Source of the DNA: Prosthecobacter sp.
GTDB lineage: Bacteria > Verrucomicrobiota > Verrucomicrobiia > Verrucomicrobiales > Verrucomicrobiaceae
NCBI GenBank assembly: GCA_021733925.1
Contig: JAIPJY010000011.1
Location: forward strand, 1-64,000
Direction: 5' to 3'
DNA: 64,000 nt
The notes under the pieces were generated by a model, which was given only the letters and a program-made list of their open reading frames with translations, was not told the origin of the DNA and searched no databases. The position numbers and the translations under genes were made by a program. Shown here piece by piece: positions 36,029 through 46,205 of this stretch. Numbering within the stretch: the first letter of the stretch is position 1; the number at the start of each line of letters is the position of its first letter.

Positions 36029-36825
36029 GCGTTGGCGTTCGCGTAGTCGATGGCGGCGCGGCAGATGTCCCAGAAACTCTGGGGCTCCATGCTGGCTCCG
36101 CCGACGAGGGCACCGTCCACATCCTTCTGGCTGATCAGCTCGGCCATGTTGCCGGGCTTCACACTGCCGCCGTATTGGATGCGAATCTTGGCGGCGACGT
36201 CGTCACCAAAGAGTTCACCCAGCACCTGACGCGTGTAAGCGTGGGCTTCCTGCGCCTGCTCGGGGCTGGCGGTGCGGCCGGTGCCGATGGCCCAGACGGG
36301 TTCGTAAGCGATGACGCAGTCGTTGATGCGACGCGGGCCCACTTCAGCCAGCGATTCACGCAACTGGCTGCCCAGCACTTGTTCGATCTGGCCGTTGTCA
36401 CGCTCAGCGAGCGTTTCGCCGATGCAAAGTATGGGATGAATGCGAGCTTCGAGTGCCGCCAGCACCTTGGCGTTCACGATGGCGCTGGTTTCGCCATAAA
36501 GGCTGCGACGCTCGCTGTGACCGAGGATGACGTGCTTGCAGCCGCATTCCTTGATCATGCGGGCGCTGATCTCGCCTGTGAAAGCACCCGCCGGCTGGGC
36601 GCTCATGTTCTGGGCGGCCAGTTCCACGCTTGGTTCACGCGCATTGACCAGCACGTCCTGGGCCTTGGCCAGGCTGACGAACGGCGGAGCCACGACGATC
36701 TGAATGGGAGTCTTGTCCGGCACGAGACGGGCAAACGCACGGAGAAAGTCATCCGTCTCCTGCGGTGTCATGTGCATTTTCCAGTTGGCGGCGATGATCG
36801 GTTTGCGGAAGTGAACGAGAGCCAT
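36025..36825 (-). CDS. tpiA: Triose-phosphate isomerase
   Basis: TpiA interconverts dihydroxyacetone phosphate and glyceraldehyde-3-phosphate in glycolysis. The 266-residue product starts with a PIIAANWKM block. The catalytic His is in HVILGHSERR and the catalytic Glu in VIAYEPVWAIGTG. The phosphate loop is IQYGGSVKPGN, and the conserved DGALVGGAS follows. It lies 41 bases after pgk on the same strand, so the two glycolytic genes probably form an operon. Confidence 0.97.
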   Translation of the reverse strand: MALVHFRKPIIAANWKMHMTPQETDDFLRAFARLVPDKTPIQIVVAPPFVSLAKAQDVLVNAREPSVELAAQNMSAQPAGAFTGEISARMIKECGCKHVILGHSERRSLYGETSAIVNAKVLAALEARIHPILCIGETLAERDNGQIEQVLGSQLRESLAEVGPRRINDCVIAYEPVWAIGTGRTASPEQAQEAHAYTRQVLGELFGDDVAAKIRIQYGGSVKPGNMAELISQKDVDGALVGGASMEPQSFWDICRAAIDYANANA

Positions 36826-36866
36826 GGGGGGGTGTTTGTAAAAGTGTTGGAATCTGAAGGGGCTAG

Positions 36867-38081
36867 TTATTTGTCTTTCAAGCAGGCGACACCGGGCAGG
36901 ACTTTGCCTTCCAGCAGTTCGAGGGAGGCCCCACCACCGGTGGAGATGAAGGTCATCTTGTCACCGAGATTGGCCTTCTTGACCGCCTTCACGCTGTCAC
37001 CGCCGCCAATGATGGTCTTCGCGCTGGAGTTGGCCGCGACGGCTTCTGCGACGTCAAAGGTGCCTTTGGAGCTTTCCTTGATTTCGAACACTCCCATCGG
37101 GCCGTTCCAGATGACCGTTTTAGCCTTGGCAATTTCGTCGGAGAAGAGTTTGACGGACTCAGGGCCGATATCCACGCCTTCCCAGCCGTCAGGAATGCTT
37201 TCGCCTGCAGCGGTGAACTTGGTGTTGCCGAGCGTTTTCGTGTCAAAGTCGAAGGAGTCGGTGATCATCGCATCCACTGGGATGAGGATCTTCACGCCAC
37301 GCTCCTTGGCCTTGTCGAGGGCGGCCTGTGCAATCGGCTCCCACTCGGGCTTGTAGAGGCTCTTACCAATGGTGATGCCTTGAACGAGCTTGCGGAAGGT
37401 GTAGGCCATGCCGCCGCCGATGATGATGGTGTCGGCCTTTTCGAGCAGGCGGTTGATGACGCCGATCTTGTCATTCACTTTCGCACCGCCGAGGATCACC
37501 ACGAACGGACGCTCAGGGTTTTCGAGTTCGTCGTGCAGCCAGGTCAGTTCCTTCTCCATCAGGAGACCAGAGACAGCAGGCAGGTAATCTGCGATTCCCG
37601 CCGTGGAGCTGTGCGCACGGTGCGCGGAGCCGAAGGCGTCGTTCACGAAGACTTCCGCGAGATCCGCCATGCCTTTGGCCAGCTCAGGGTCATTCTTTTC
37701 TTCACCGGCATGGAAGCGGGTGTTTTCGAGCAGGAGCACGTCGCCGTTGCCGAGAGCGAGCGCCTTCGCCTTCGCCTCTTCGCCGATGCAGTCACTGGCA
37801 AAAGCAACCGGCTTGCCGATCAGGGCGCTCAGAGCGGGTGCCACTGGGGCGAGGCTCTGCTTGGGATCGGCCTTGCCTTTCGGACGGCCCAGATGGCTGG
37901 CGAGGATGATTTTGGCACCTTTTTCGATCAGAAACTTGAGGGTAGGCAGAGTCTCCTGAATGCGGGTGGCGTCAGTGATGACCATCTGGCCGTCTTTCTC
38001 ATCGAGGGGCACGTTGAAATCGACGCGTACAAAGACGCGTTTTCCGGCGAGGTCGAGGTCACGAATGGTCTGCTTGGGCAT
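36867..38081 (-). CDS. pgk: Phosphoglycerate kinase
   Basis: Pgk makes ATP from 1,3-bisphosphoglycerate in glycolysis. The 404-residue product opens [27 protein letters not shown]. Conserved blocks include [28 protein letters not shown] and [11 protein letters not shown]. The nucleotide site is [11 protein letters not shown] and the end has GGGDSVKAV then [14 protein letters not shown]. The start at 38081 matches the family N-terminus. A longer frame to 38141 adds unrelated residues. It precedes tpiA. Confidence 0.97.
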   Translation of the reverse strand: MPKQTIRDLDLAGKRVFVRVDFNVPLDEKDGQMVITDATRIQETLPTLKFLIEKGAKIILASHLGRPKGKADPKQSLAPVAPALSALIGKPVAFASDCIGEEAKAKALALGNGDVLLLENTRFHAGEEKNDPELAKGMADLAEVFVNDAFGSAHRAHSSTAGIADYLPAVSGLLMEKELTWLHDELENPERPFVVILGGAKVNDKIGVINRLLEKADTIIIGGGMAYTFRKLVQGITIGKSLYKPEWEPIAQAALDKAKERGVKILIPVDAMITDSFDFDTKTLGNTKFTAAGESIPDGWEGVDIGPESVKLFSDEIAKAKTVIWNGPMGVFEIKESSKGTFDVAEAVAANSSAKTIIGGGDSVKAVKKANLGDKMTFISTGGGASLELLEGKVLPGVACLKDK

Positions 38082-38209
38082 GATGTTTTTAGATGGGGGT
38101 AGACGGGGCCGCAGGGCGGCGAGGGGCTTGATTCCTAGCACAGAGCGTGCTCGTTGCGCATGGATTTTTTTGAACTGCCGGGAGGCTTTTCCAAAAATAG
38201 GGCCACAGC

Positions 38210-39139
38210 CTACCTCTCATTCAAATCCAGCCGGTGGATTTCGACGGGAAGCTCCTGCTCAAGGTATTCGATGAGGCTTTTCACCCGCTGTGGCAGATGC
38301 TCGTGCGCCGCATGGGCGATGTGCAGGTCGATGGGCGCCATGTGCCAGTCTGGCAGCAGCTGCACCAGCCTCCCGGCCGTGATGTCGCGCGCCGCCATCC
38401 ACTCGGGCAGAATCGTGAAACCCGCCCCCTCAATGGCCGCCTCACGCAGGGCGGTGACGGTGTCCAGCAGCATGACCGGAGCGAGCTTGAGCTTCTTTTT
38501 CTGCTTCTCCCGCTCCAGTTCAAACCGGTCACGCGAATAGAAATGCGGCTGCAAAATCCCCAGCCAGGGCAGCAAATCAAGATCCTCTGGGCGGGCGGGC
38601 AAAGCGTGGTTTTTCAGCAGCGATGGCGCCGCCACAAGCCGCCGCTGGAGCTGGGCCACCTTGCGCAGCGTCACCCGGCGATCCGTGGCTGCACCGACCA
38701 GGATGCCGCAGTCGAAGCCTTCCTTGATGAATTTCGTGGCCCGGTTGATCAGATGCAGCTCAGTCGTGACGTCAGGATGCAGTTTTTGAAACCTTGAGAG
38801 CACGCGGGAGACGATCCACTGGCCTACATCGACCACGGAGATCAAGCGCAGATGACCGCGTAGCGAGTGGTGCCCGGAACGCAGGCGGCTGCCCATGCGG
38901 TCCGCGAGCATGAGCAGTTCACGGGCGTCCGACAGGACAATGATTCCGGCATCCGTCAGGCTCATCGAGTGGGTGTCACGGCGAATGAGCGGTGCCCCGA
39001 TTTGCGCCTCCAAAGCCGCCAGATGCCGGCTCAGCGTGGGCTGGGCCATGCCCAACACCTTGGCGGCACGCGAAATGCTGCCAGAGTCAGCGATCTGGAC
39101 AAACTCACGGACTTGCTGGAGATCGTTAAGATTGGTCAT
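38210..39139 (-). CDS. LysR-type transcriptional regulator
   Basis: The 309-residue protein has an N-terminal winged helix-turn-helix (FVQIADSGSISRAAKVLGMA, then QPTLSRHLAALEAQIGAPL). A periplasmic-binding-like effector domain follows from about residue 90. It is divergent from an RND efflux operon with 69 bases between the start codons. By the usual LysR rule it likely controls that operon. The effector cannot be guessed. Confidence 0.92.
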   Translation of the reverse strand: MTNLNDLQQVREFVQIADSGSISRAAKVLGMAQPTLSRHLAALEAQIGAPLIRRDTHSMSLTDAGIIVLSDARELLMLADRMGSRLRSGHHSLRGHLRLISVVDVGQWIVSRVLSRFQKLHPDVTTELHLINRATKFIKEGFDCGILVGAATDRRVTLRKVAQLQRRLVAAPSLLKNHALPARPEDLDLLPWLGILQPHFYSRDRFELEREKQKKKLKLAPVMLLDTVTALREAAIEGAGFTILPEWMAARDITAGRLVQLLPDWHMAPIDLHIAHAAHEHLPQRVKSLIEYLEQELPVEIHRLDLNER

Positions 39140-39208
39140 TCACTTACGGTATAAGCGATATGCCCATTATGCACTGTTTAAGATACTAACACATTCGTAA
39201 CTCTCTCC
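39140..39208. promoter_or_regulatory. Divergent control region, lysR / RND operon
   Basis: These 69 bases separate two divergent starts and must hold promoters for both. The interval 39151-39170 has ATAA and TTAT ends around a GC-containing centre, an imperfect dyad that could be a LysR-type site. It is also AT-richer than its surroundings. I cannot assign -10 or -35 elements with certainty. Confidence 0.4.
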
Positions 39209-40405
39209 ATGCAACGCGCCCCGCTTTTCCATAGACCCCGGACCTTCACTTGGGGGCCAGCCCTCATGGGGCTGCTCATCATGAGCTCCATGACCGCCTG
39301 CAAACGCGAGGCCACGGGGGCAGGCGGCCCGCCAGCAGCGGCCACGCCTGAGGTCACCGTCGCCAAACCCATTTCACGCCGGCTCAAGGACTGGGATGAA
39401 TTCACCGGGCGTCTGACGGCGCGGGAGCGTGTCGAGATTCATTCGCGCGTTTCCGGCTACATCACCAAGGTCAGCTTCAAAGAAGGAACGGAGGTCAAGG
39501 CGGGCGATCTGCTCTTCACCATTGACCCACGCCCGTACGAAGCCCTCGTCGAACGCGCGGAGGCCATGCTCTCTCAAGCGAAAACGGCAGCCGAACTCGC
39601 CGGCGTCGAAGCCAAGAACGCCACCGCCCTGCGCCAGGGGCAGGCGATTTCGGTGGGGGAGTCCGAGCGCCGTATCAAGAGCGCCACAGGCGAACTGGCC
39701 GGGGTGCGCGGTGCGGAGGCAGCCTTGCGCACCGCCAGGCTCGATCTCGAGTTCACCGAGATCCGCGCCCCCATCAGCGGACGCATCAGTGATGCCCGTG
39801 TGACCGAGGGCAACCTCGTCAGCGGCGGCACCCAAAACACCACACTGCTGACCACCATTGTCGAGCTTGACCCCATCTACTGTGAGATCGAAGCCGATGA
39901 GCGTTCGGTGCTCAAATACCGCACGATGCACAAGAGTGGCGAACGTGTGAGCGCACTGTTCTCACGCATCCCTGCCGAAATGTCGCTCATCAATGAAGAG
40001 GGCTGGCCCCATAAAGGCGAAGTCGATTTCGTGGACAATCAGCTCAATCCCGCCACCGGCACCATTCGTGCCCGTGCCGTCTTTCCGAATGCTGACCGCC
40101 TGATGGCCCCCGGTTTCTTTGCCAAGGTGCGCATTCCCGGCAGCGGTGAATACGACGGCCTGCTCATTCGTGATTCCGCCGTGGGCGACGATCAGGGCAG
40201 CAGCTTCGTCTGGGTGCTCGATAAAGATGACCAGGCCGTCTATCGCCCCATCACCCTCGGGCCATTGCTCGATGGCCTGCGCGTGGTTCGCACCGGCCTG
40301 AAGACGGATGATCGCGTGGTCGTGCTCGGACTCATGAGCGTGCGCAACGGCGTCAAAGTGAAGGCCACACTGACAGACATGCTGCCAGCGGCGGCCACCA
40401 AGTAA
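39209..40405 (+). CDS. RND efflux periplasmic adaptor (membrane fusion protein)
   Basis: The 398-residue adaptor has a lipoprotein-like leader ending LLIMSSMTACK. The biotinyl-lipoyl halves are RVEIHSRVSGYITKVSFKEGTEVKAGDLLFTIDPRPYEA in the first part and LEFTEIRAPISGRISD in the second, with a helical hairpin between. Beta-barrel and membrane-proximal domains follow. It links the inner-membrane pump encoded 6 bases downstream to an outer-membrane channel. This organisation fits AcrA/MexA-type drug export. Confidence 0.94.
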   Translation: MQRAPLFHRPRTFTWGPALMGLLIMSSMTACKREATGAGGPPAAATPEVTVAKPISRRLKDWDEFTGRLTARERVEIHSRVSGYITKVSFKEGTEVKAGDLLFTIDPRPYEALVERAEAMLSQAKTAAELAGVEAKNATALRQGQAISVGESERRIKSATGELAGVRGAEAALRTARLDLEFTEIRAPISGRISDARVTEGNLVSGGTQNTTLLTTIVELDPIYCEIEADERSVLKYRTMHKSGERVSALFSRIPAEMSLINEEGWPHKGEVDFVDNQLNPATGTIRARAVFPNADRLMAPGFFAKVRIPGSGEYDGLLIRDSAVGDDQGSSFVWVLDKDDQAVYRPITLGPLLDGLRVVRTGLKTDDRVVVLGLMSVRNGVKVKATLTDMLPAAATK

Positions 40406-40411
40406 TACATC

Positions 40412-43400
40412 ATGAATTTCGCCCGCTTTTTCGTGGATCGGCCCATCTTCGCGGCCGTGCTGAGCATCGTCATCACGATGCTGGGTGGCCTCGCCTACGT
40501 GTCGCTGCCCATCGCGCAATACCCCGAGGTCATTCCGCCCACCGTGGTGGTTTCGGCGACGTATCCCGGTGCGGATGCGCGCACACTGGCCGAGACCGTT
40601 TCCACGCCGCTGGAACAGGAAATCAACGGCGTCGAGAACATGCTGTACGTGTCGTCCTCCTCCACGAGTGACGGCAAGGTGCAGATCACCGTCACCTTCC
40701 GTCTCGGCACGGATCTCGACCAAGCCCAGGTCCTCGTGCAAAACCGCGTGAATGCCACCATCTCACGCCTGCCGGAAGAGGTGAGACGCCTCGGCGTCAA
40801 CGTGAACAAACGCTCACCCGACCTCACGCTTGCCGCTCAGTTCTACAGTCCTGACGGCTCACGTCAGGTCTCTTATCTCAGCAACTACGTCACGCTGCAG
40901 ATTCAAAACGAAATCGCCCGTATTCCTGGTGTGGCGGAAGCCTCCTCCCTCGGCGGACTCGACTACTCGATGCGGATCTGGCTCGATCCCGAAAAGGTCG
41001 CCGCACTGAGTCTGACTGCGGGTGACATCGTGCGTGCGATTCGTGAGCAAAATGTGCAGGTCGCCGCCGGATCACTCGGCCAGCCGCCTGCCGCCACAGG
41101 TTCGGATTTTCAATACACCCTCACCGCGCCCGGACGTCTGAAAAAGGCGTCGGAATTCGGCGACATCGTGCTCAAGACCGGCAGGCAGGGAGACGTGGTG
41201 CGCCTGGCAGACGTCGCCCGCATCGAACTCGGCTCGCGTGATTACTCCAGCCGCACCTACATGGACGGCTACAACGCGGTTTCACTCCGCGTGTTCCAGC
41301 TTCCCGGCAGCAACGCCATTGCCACCGCCGACGCCGTTTACAAACGCCTCGCACAGCTCAAGGAGCGTTTCCCGCCGGGCATCGATTACAAAATCAACTA
41401 CGACACCACCAAGTTCGTCCGCGCCTCGATCAAATCGGTGCTGCACACGCTGATGGAGGCGGTCCTCCTCGTCGTCTTCGTCGTCATCATCTTCCTGCAG
41501 AGCTGGCGCGCCTCCGTGATCCCCCTTCTCGCCGTTCCCGTTTCACTCATCGGCACGCTGGCCGTCATGCAGTGGCTGGGTTTCTCGCTGAACAATCTCT
41601 CCTTGTTCGGACTGGTCCTCTCCATCGGCATTGTCGTCGATGACGCCATCGTCGTGGTCGAGAACGTCGAGCGCAACATCGCCAAGGGCCTCGCTCCGCG
41701 CGAGGCCGCGGTACGCGCGATGAACGAGGTCAGCAGCGCCGTCATCGCCGTGGCGCTGGTGCTTTGCGCCGTGTTTGTGCCCACCGCGTTCATCAGCGGC
41801 ATCACCGGCCAGTTCTACCGGCAGTTCGCCCTCACCATTGCGGTCTCCACCATCATTTCAGCCTTCAATTCGCTCACGCTCAGCCCCGCGCTCTGCGCCA
41901 TCCTTCTACAGCCGCACGGGGTGAAGCCCGACTGGTTCAGCCGCCTGTTGAACCTCCTCTTCGGCTGGTTCTTCCGGGGCTTTAACCGCGTCTTCCAGTT
42001 CGGTTCTGATCTCTACGCCGGGCTGGTCGGAAAGCTCATCCGCCTGACGGTGCTGGTGCTCATCGGCTATGCCGCCTTGATCGGCCTGGCTGGCAAGCTG
42101 TTCCATGATGTTCCTGCCGGGTTCATTCCTTCCCAGGACATGGGTTATGCCATCGTGCTCGTGCAGCTGCCAGATGGCGCCTCCTTCGAGCGCACCGACA
42201 CCGTCGTGCGCCGGATGGATGCCATGGCACGCGAAATCCCCGGCATCGACCACACCTTCGCCATCTCCGGCTATTCCTCCGTTTTGCAGGCCAATCAGCC
42301 GAACGTCGGCGCCGCTTTCCTGGTCTTTGATGACTTCGCCAAACGTCAGGATCCATCGGTCAAGGGCGACGGCATCTTCGCGGCCATCCGCAAAAAATTC
42401 TCCACGATTCAAGAAGGCCGCGTCCTCGTCCTGCCACCGCCGCCGCTGCGTGGTCTGGGCAATGCCGGCGGCTTCAAAATCCAGGTGCAGGATCTCAACA
42501 ACGCAGGACTGCCAGCCCTCGAAGCCGCCACGCAGAAGCTGCTCGCCGCCGCCCAGCAGGAACCCGGCCTGATCTCCCTCATCACCGGCTTCCGCGCCAA
42601 GACGCCGCAGTTCAAACTCGAAATCAACCGCGCTCAGGCCAAAACCATGGGCGTCTCGCTGGCCGATCTGAACGAAGCCCTGCAGGTTTACCTTGGTTCC
42701 GTCTATGTGAACGATTTCAACCTCTTCGGCCGCACCTATCAGGTCACCGCCCAGGCGGAGCCTGCCTACCGCAAAGACCCGACGGATGTGGGCCGCATCA
42801 AGATTCGCAATCAGGCCGGCGAGATGGTGCCGCTCGCCGCGCTCGTCAAAGTCATCAAGACCGGAGGCGCTGACCGCGTGCAGCGCTACAACCTCTACTA
42901 TTCTGCCGACATCAACGGCAACACGCTTCCAGGCGTCAGCTCCGGCCAGATGATCGAGAAAATTGAACGCCTGGCCAAAGAGAACCTGCCCGTTGGTTTT
43001 GCCATCGAATGGACCGATCTCACCTATCAGCAGATCCTCGCCGGCGACACGCTCATGTACATCTTCCCGCTCTGCGTCATCTTCGTCTTCCTCGTGCTCT
43101 CCGCACAGTATGAGAGCTGGAGCATGCCCATGGCCATCATCCTGATCGTGCCCATGTGTCTGCTATCCGCCATCGGCGGCGTATGGCTGCGCGGGCAGGA
43201 CAACAACATCTTCACTCAAATCGGGCTCGTCGTGCTCGTCGGTCTCGCGGCCAAAAACGCCATCCTCATCGTCGAATTCGCCAAGCAGTTGCAGGACACG
43301 GGCATGGACCGAGTCAAAGCCGCCGTCGAAGCCTGCCGTCTACGCCTGCGTCCCATTCTGATGACCAGCTTTGCCTTCATTCTCGGCGTGCTGCCGCTCG

Positions 43401-43582
43401 TGCTCGCCAGCGGCGCAGGTGCTGAAATGCGTCAGGCGCTAGGCACAGCGGTGTTCTTTGGCATGATCGGCGTCACCATTTTCGGCCTGCTCTTCACCCC
43501 CGTCTTCTATGTTATCCTGCGCGCCTTCGTTGAACGCCGTCAGTCCGCCGCAATCTCCTCCACGCCTCATGCAGCCCATTAA
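40412..43582 (+). CDS. RND family multidrug efflux pump (HAE1 type)
   Basis: The 1056-residue inner-membrane transporter opens MNFARFFVDRPIFAAVLSIV, typical of AcrB/MexB-like HAE1 pumps. Transmembrane helix 4 carries the proton-relay acids in SIGIVVDDAIVVVENVERN. Two large periplasmic loops flank the two sets of membrane helices. The second half has IGLVVLVGLAAKNAILIVEFAK. Length and order match the family. It forms a tripartite system with the adaptor before it and the channel after it. The transported drugs cannot be predicted. Confidence 0.96.
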   Translation: MNFARFFVDRPIFAAVLSIVITMLGGLAYVSLPIAQYPEVIPPTVVVSATYPGADARTLAETVSTPLEQEINGVENMLYVSSSSTSDGKVQITVTFRLGTDLDQAQVLVQNRVNATISRLPEEVRRLGVNVNKRSPDLTLAAQFYSPDGSRQVSYLSNYVTLQIQNEIARIPGVAEASSLGGLDYSMRIWLDPEKVAALSLTAGDIVRAIREQNVQVAAGSLGQPPAATGSDFQYTLTAPGRLKKASEFGDIVLKTGRQGDVVRLADVARIELGSRDYSSRTYMDGYNAVSLRVFQLPGSNAIATADAVYKRLAQLKERFPPGIDYKINYDTTKFVRASIKSVLHTLMEAVLLVVFVVIIFLQSWRASVIPLLAVPVSLIGTLAVMQWLGFSLNNLSLFGLVLSIGIVVDDAIVVVENVERNIAKGLAPREAAVRAMNEVSSAVIAVALVLCAVFVPTAFISGITGQFYRQFALTIAVSTIISAFNSLTLSPALCAILLQPHGVKPDWFSRLLNLLFGWFFRGFNRVFQFGSDLYAGLVGKLIRLTVLVLIGYAALIGLAGKLFHDVPAGFIPSQDMGYAIVLVQLPDGASFERTDTVVRRMDAMAREIPGIDHTFAISGYSSVLQANQPNVGAAFLVFDDFAKRQDPSVKGDGIFAAIRKKFSTIQEGRVLVLPPPPLRGLGNAGGFKIQVQDLNNAGLPALEAATQKLLAAAQQEPGLISLITGFRAKTPQFKLEINRAQAKTMGVSLADLNEALQVYLGSVYVNDFNLFGRTYQVTAQAEPAYRKDPTDVGRIKIRNQAGEMVPLAALVKVIKTGGADRVQRYNLYYSADINGNTLPGVSSGQMIEKIERLAKENLPVGFAIEWTDLTYQQILAGDTLMYIFPLCVIFVFLVLSAQYESWSMPMAIILIVPMCLLSAIGGVWLRGQDNNIFTQIGLVVLVGLAAKNAILIVEFAKQLQDTGMDRVKAAVEACRLRLRPILMTSFAFILGVLPLVLASGAGAEMRQALGTAVFFGMIGVTIFGLLFTPVFYVILRAFVERRQSAAISSTPHAAH

Positions 43583-44960
43583 GCCTTTCCTGCTCATCCT
43601 TTGCACGCTTTCCAGCTGCAATGTCGGGCCGAAATTCGTCAAACCGCAGCCCAAGATGCCTGCTGACTTCGCCTCGCGTGCCGATGCAGCGCGTGCTGCC
43701 GAGGTGGATGCCGCCTGGTGGCGCAAGCTCAACGACAGCACGCTGAATGAGCTGGTGGCCCTCGCCGGCACCCAGAACAAAGATCTCAACGCCGCACGCT
43801 CGCGCCTTCTTGAAGCCCGCGCCCTGTGGCGTGAGTCCACCTTCAACTACGCCCCCACCGTCACTTTCGGCTCGAGCTATGACAGCGTACGCAATGGAGC
43901 CACCTCGTTCTCGGGTCTGCGCACCCGCGATTTTGAGCTCTACCGCACAGGCTTTGACGCCGACTGGGAACTGGATTTTTTTGGGCGCATCCGCAACTCC
44001 GTCAAAGCCGCCAAGGCAAACTCAGGAGCCATGGATGCCAACCTGCATGACCTGCTGATTTCTCTGCAGTCCGAGATTGCCATCAACTACCTGGAACTGC
44101 GCGGAGCCCAGGCCCAGCTCAACGTGGCGAATGAAAACGCCGGCAATCAGTCCGACGCCATGCACATCGCCGAAGCCTCGCTCAAGGGTGGCCGTGGCAC
44201 GCAGCTCGATGTCGCCCGGGCCAATGCCCTCTGGAACACCACCCTGGCGCAAATCCCCACGCATCAGGAAAACATCGCCAAGTCCATCCATCGCATCGCC
44301 GTTTTGTGCGGGCAAAACCCCTCCGAACTCCGCACGCGGCTGCAAAGCAGCAAAAGGCAGCCTGTCGCTCCAGCCCGGATCGGCATCGTCAAACCTGAGG
44401 AACTGCTGCGTCGCCGCCCTGACATTCGTGTCGCCGAAAACATTCTGGCGGCCGAAACCGCCCGCATTGGTGTGGCGGTCGCAGATTTGTTTCCGCGAGT
44501 CACATTCAACGGCCGCATCGGCATAGAGGCGTCCACACTGGGCTCCCTGACAGGCCGCAATTCCGATGGCTTCACCCTGGGCCCGCGCATCACCTGGGCC
44601 GCCTTCAATCTCGGCCGCGTGCGTCAGCAGATCGCCGCCGCCGGACGCCGCGCCGACACCGCGCTCGCCCGCTATGAGCAGACCGTGCTCCTCGCCCTTG
44701 AGGAAACTGAAAATGCACTCACATCCTATGACCGTGAACGTGTCCGCCTGCACCATCTCGAACTCTCCGCCACCTCCGCCCGCGAGGCCGCCACCCTGGC
44801 GCGCAAACGCTACCAGGACGGCATTGCTGATTTCCTCACCGTGCTCGACGCAGAACGTGTCGCCCTCGGTGCCCAAAACGACATCGCACTCAGCCGCACC
44901 CGCGTCGCCACCGCCTGGGTGCGCATCTACAAGGCCATGGGCGGCGGCTGGCAAGGTTAA
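43569..44960 (+). CDS. Outer-membrane efflux lipoprotein (NodT/OprM family)
   Basis: The start at 43569 gives 463 residues with a lipoprotein signal (FLLILCTLSSC). The mature N-terminus reads NVGPKFVKPQPKMPADF, as in NodT/OprM channels. Two TolC-like repeats follow, each with long coiled helices, for example NYLELRGAQAQLNVANENAGNQ and LARKRYQDGIADFLTVLDAER. The gene overlaps the pump gene by 14 bases, completing the tripartite RND operon. Confidence 0.94.
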   Translation: MQPIKPFLLILCTLSSCNVGPKFVKPQPKMPADFASRADAARAAEVDAAWWRKLNDSTLNELVALAGTQNKDLNAARSRLLEARALWRESTFNYAPTVTFGSSYDSVRNGATSFSGLRTRDFELYRTGFDADWELDFFGRIRNSVKAAKANSGAMDANLHDLLISLQSEIAINYLELRGAQAQLNVANENAGNQSDAMHIAEASLKGGRGTQLDVARANALWNTTLAQIPTHQENIAKSIHRIAVLCGQNPSELRTRLQSSKRQPVAPARIGIVKPEELLRRRPDIRVAENILAAETARIGVAVADLFPRVTFNGRIGIEASTLGSLTGRNSDGFTLGPRITWAAFNLGRVRQQIAAAGRRADTALARYEQTVLLALEETENALTSYDRERVRLHHLELSATSAREAATLARKRYQDGIADFLTVLDAERVALGAQNDIALSRTRVATAWVRIYKAMGGGWQG

Positions 44961-45287
44961 TTCTACTTTGGTATGTCTTCGGGAGGGGCATAAAATTAAT
45001 CGGGAGGGCTTTCCTGCGGCATGACTTCTGATGCCATGGAATGTCCTGCCAGGTTGCCGCCGTCTCTTATTTTGCCCTCACACTCCGCTTTGCACCAGTC
45101 CCAACGGGACTGCGCATCATAGCGAAGGGGTGCCGAGCCTGGGCGAGGCTCCCCTGGTACCAGACGTCATCTTCGGAAAGCAAACCCAGCGCCTTCGCCA
45201 CAAACCACGCCCACCAGCAGCGTTTGCAAAAAGCCCCGCCGCGCCCAGAGAGTGTGTCTCCAGCCCCACGAACTTACCAAGGTAGGA
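44961..45287. other. Intergenic region with palindromic repeats, RND operon / anti-sigma gene
   Basis: About 327 bases lie between two convergent genes, and no believable frame occurs. The centre contains a stem AGTCCC-AAC-GGGACT and a nested stem-loop (45126-45155). The region may supply termination for one or both flanking transcripts, though no U-rich tail is visible. Confidence 0.5.
45097..45155. repeat. REP-like palindromic element
   Basis: The first stem is AGTCCC-AAC-GGGACT (45097-45111). The second is nested: AGGGG (45126-45130) pairs with CCCCT (45151-45155), with GAGCCT (45135-45140) pairing with AGGCTC (45146-45151) inside it, so the last base of the inner stem and first of the outer one compete. 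CCAACGGGA-type palindromes are, as far as I recall, dispersed repeats in related genomes. No RAYT transposase is seen nearby. Confidence 0.45.
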
Positions 45288-46205
45288 TTACGGCCCGACC
45301 ATCAGGAGCTGCCCTTCGCTCTTCGGCACGCCGCCTTTTTTCTCGACGCTCAGCGCAAACTTGGCCTCGCCGGTCACCGCTTCGACTGGCTTAAAGGTGG
45401 CCTTCACGGAGCCCTGGGCATCCACGGTCACCACCCCAGCACTCACCGGGTTGGGCTTGCTAGGATCCACGACCCAAAGCTGATAATCTTTGTCAGAATC
45501 CACCTTCGGCATCTTGTCGAGCATCACCACGCCCTGGCTGCGTTTCTCGTCCCAGACCACGAGCATCTCGCTGCGACGGTATTCCCAGACCTTGCTTTGA
45601 AGGGTGGCGACCTGCAGCTTTGACTCCTGCTCCTGCAGCTTCAGCGCCGCCACTTCGGCGGTGAGCTTGGCATTCTGAGCTTTGACGTCCGCCTCGCTCT
45701 TGTGCAGCGATTCGATCTCCTTCTCCAGCGCCAGTTTCTGCGCCTCGAAATCATCCCGACGCTTTTTGAGCTCTTCCTCAAGCGTGCGCGTCTTGCCGTC
45801 ATCCACCACCGGAGTGGTCGGGTTCACCGGGGCAATGGCACGCGAAGCTGCGGCAAGCTGCTGGGTCAGACCGGCTTGTTCGCGCCACAGCCATACCGAG
45901 GCAACGGCAAAACTGGCCGCAAGCGCCCAGCCAATGCCACCAATGACGACACCACGTGAGACACCCACACCCTTGACGCCGGTGGCGCGCATCTTGGCAC
46001 GGATGCGCTTCTTCATGTTCGCAGGCGGCTCCACCGGCACGATGAGATAGCCCAGTTCGGCGGTCGTCTGCTCCAGTTCCGTGGCGAGCGTACGCAGCTC
46101 TTTGTCGCGTGCGACGGCACCATCCAGAGAACGCTTTTCGTCGTTCTCCAGCATGCCGAGCGCATTCATGGCGGCCAGTTCTTCAAATCGCTCCTGGTCC
46201 ATCAT
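45288..46205 (-). CDS. Membrane anti-sigma factor (RskA C-terminal type)
   Basis: The 305-residue protein has a short cytosolic N-terminus with FEELAAMNALGMLENDEKRSL, the anti-sigma-like helical part. A single membrane helix lies near residues 83-107, with a periplasmic coiled coil at about 120-205. The C-terminal RskA domain reads WVVDPSKPNPVSAGVV and ends near KSEGQLLMVGP. Its start overlaps the sigma factor's stop (ATGA), which indicates they are a regulator pair. The unusually long coiled coil may be a sensing or interaction part. Confidence 0.88.
   Translation of the reverse strand: MMDQERFEELAAMNALGMLENDEKRSLDGAVARDKELRTLATELEQTTAELGYLIVPVEPPANMKKRIRAKMRATGVKGVGVSRGVVIGGIGWALAASFAVASVWLWREQAGLTQQLAAASRAIAPVNPTTPVVDDGKTRTLEEELKKRRDDFEAQKLALEKEIESLHKSEADVKAQNAKLTAEVAALKLQEQESKLQVATLQSKVWEYRRSEMLVVWDEKRSQGVVMLDKMPKVDSDKDYQLWVVDPSKPNPVSAGVVTVDAQGSVKATFKPVEAVTGEAKFALSVEKKGGVPKSEGQLLMVGP

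Noticed and set aside
39140-39208. Definite LysR binding box
   Set aside because: Only a weak dyad (ATAA/TTAT ends) is visible. I list the interval as a control region but do not claim a specific site.
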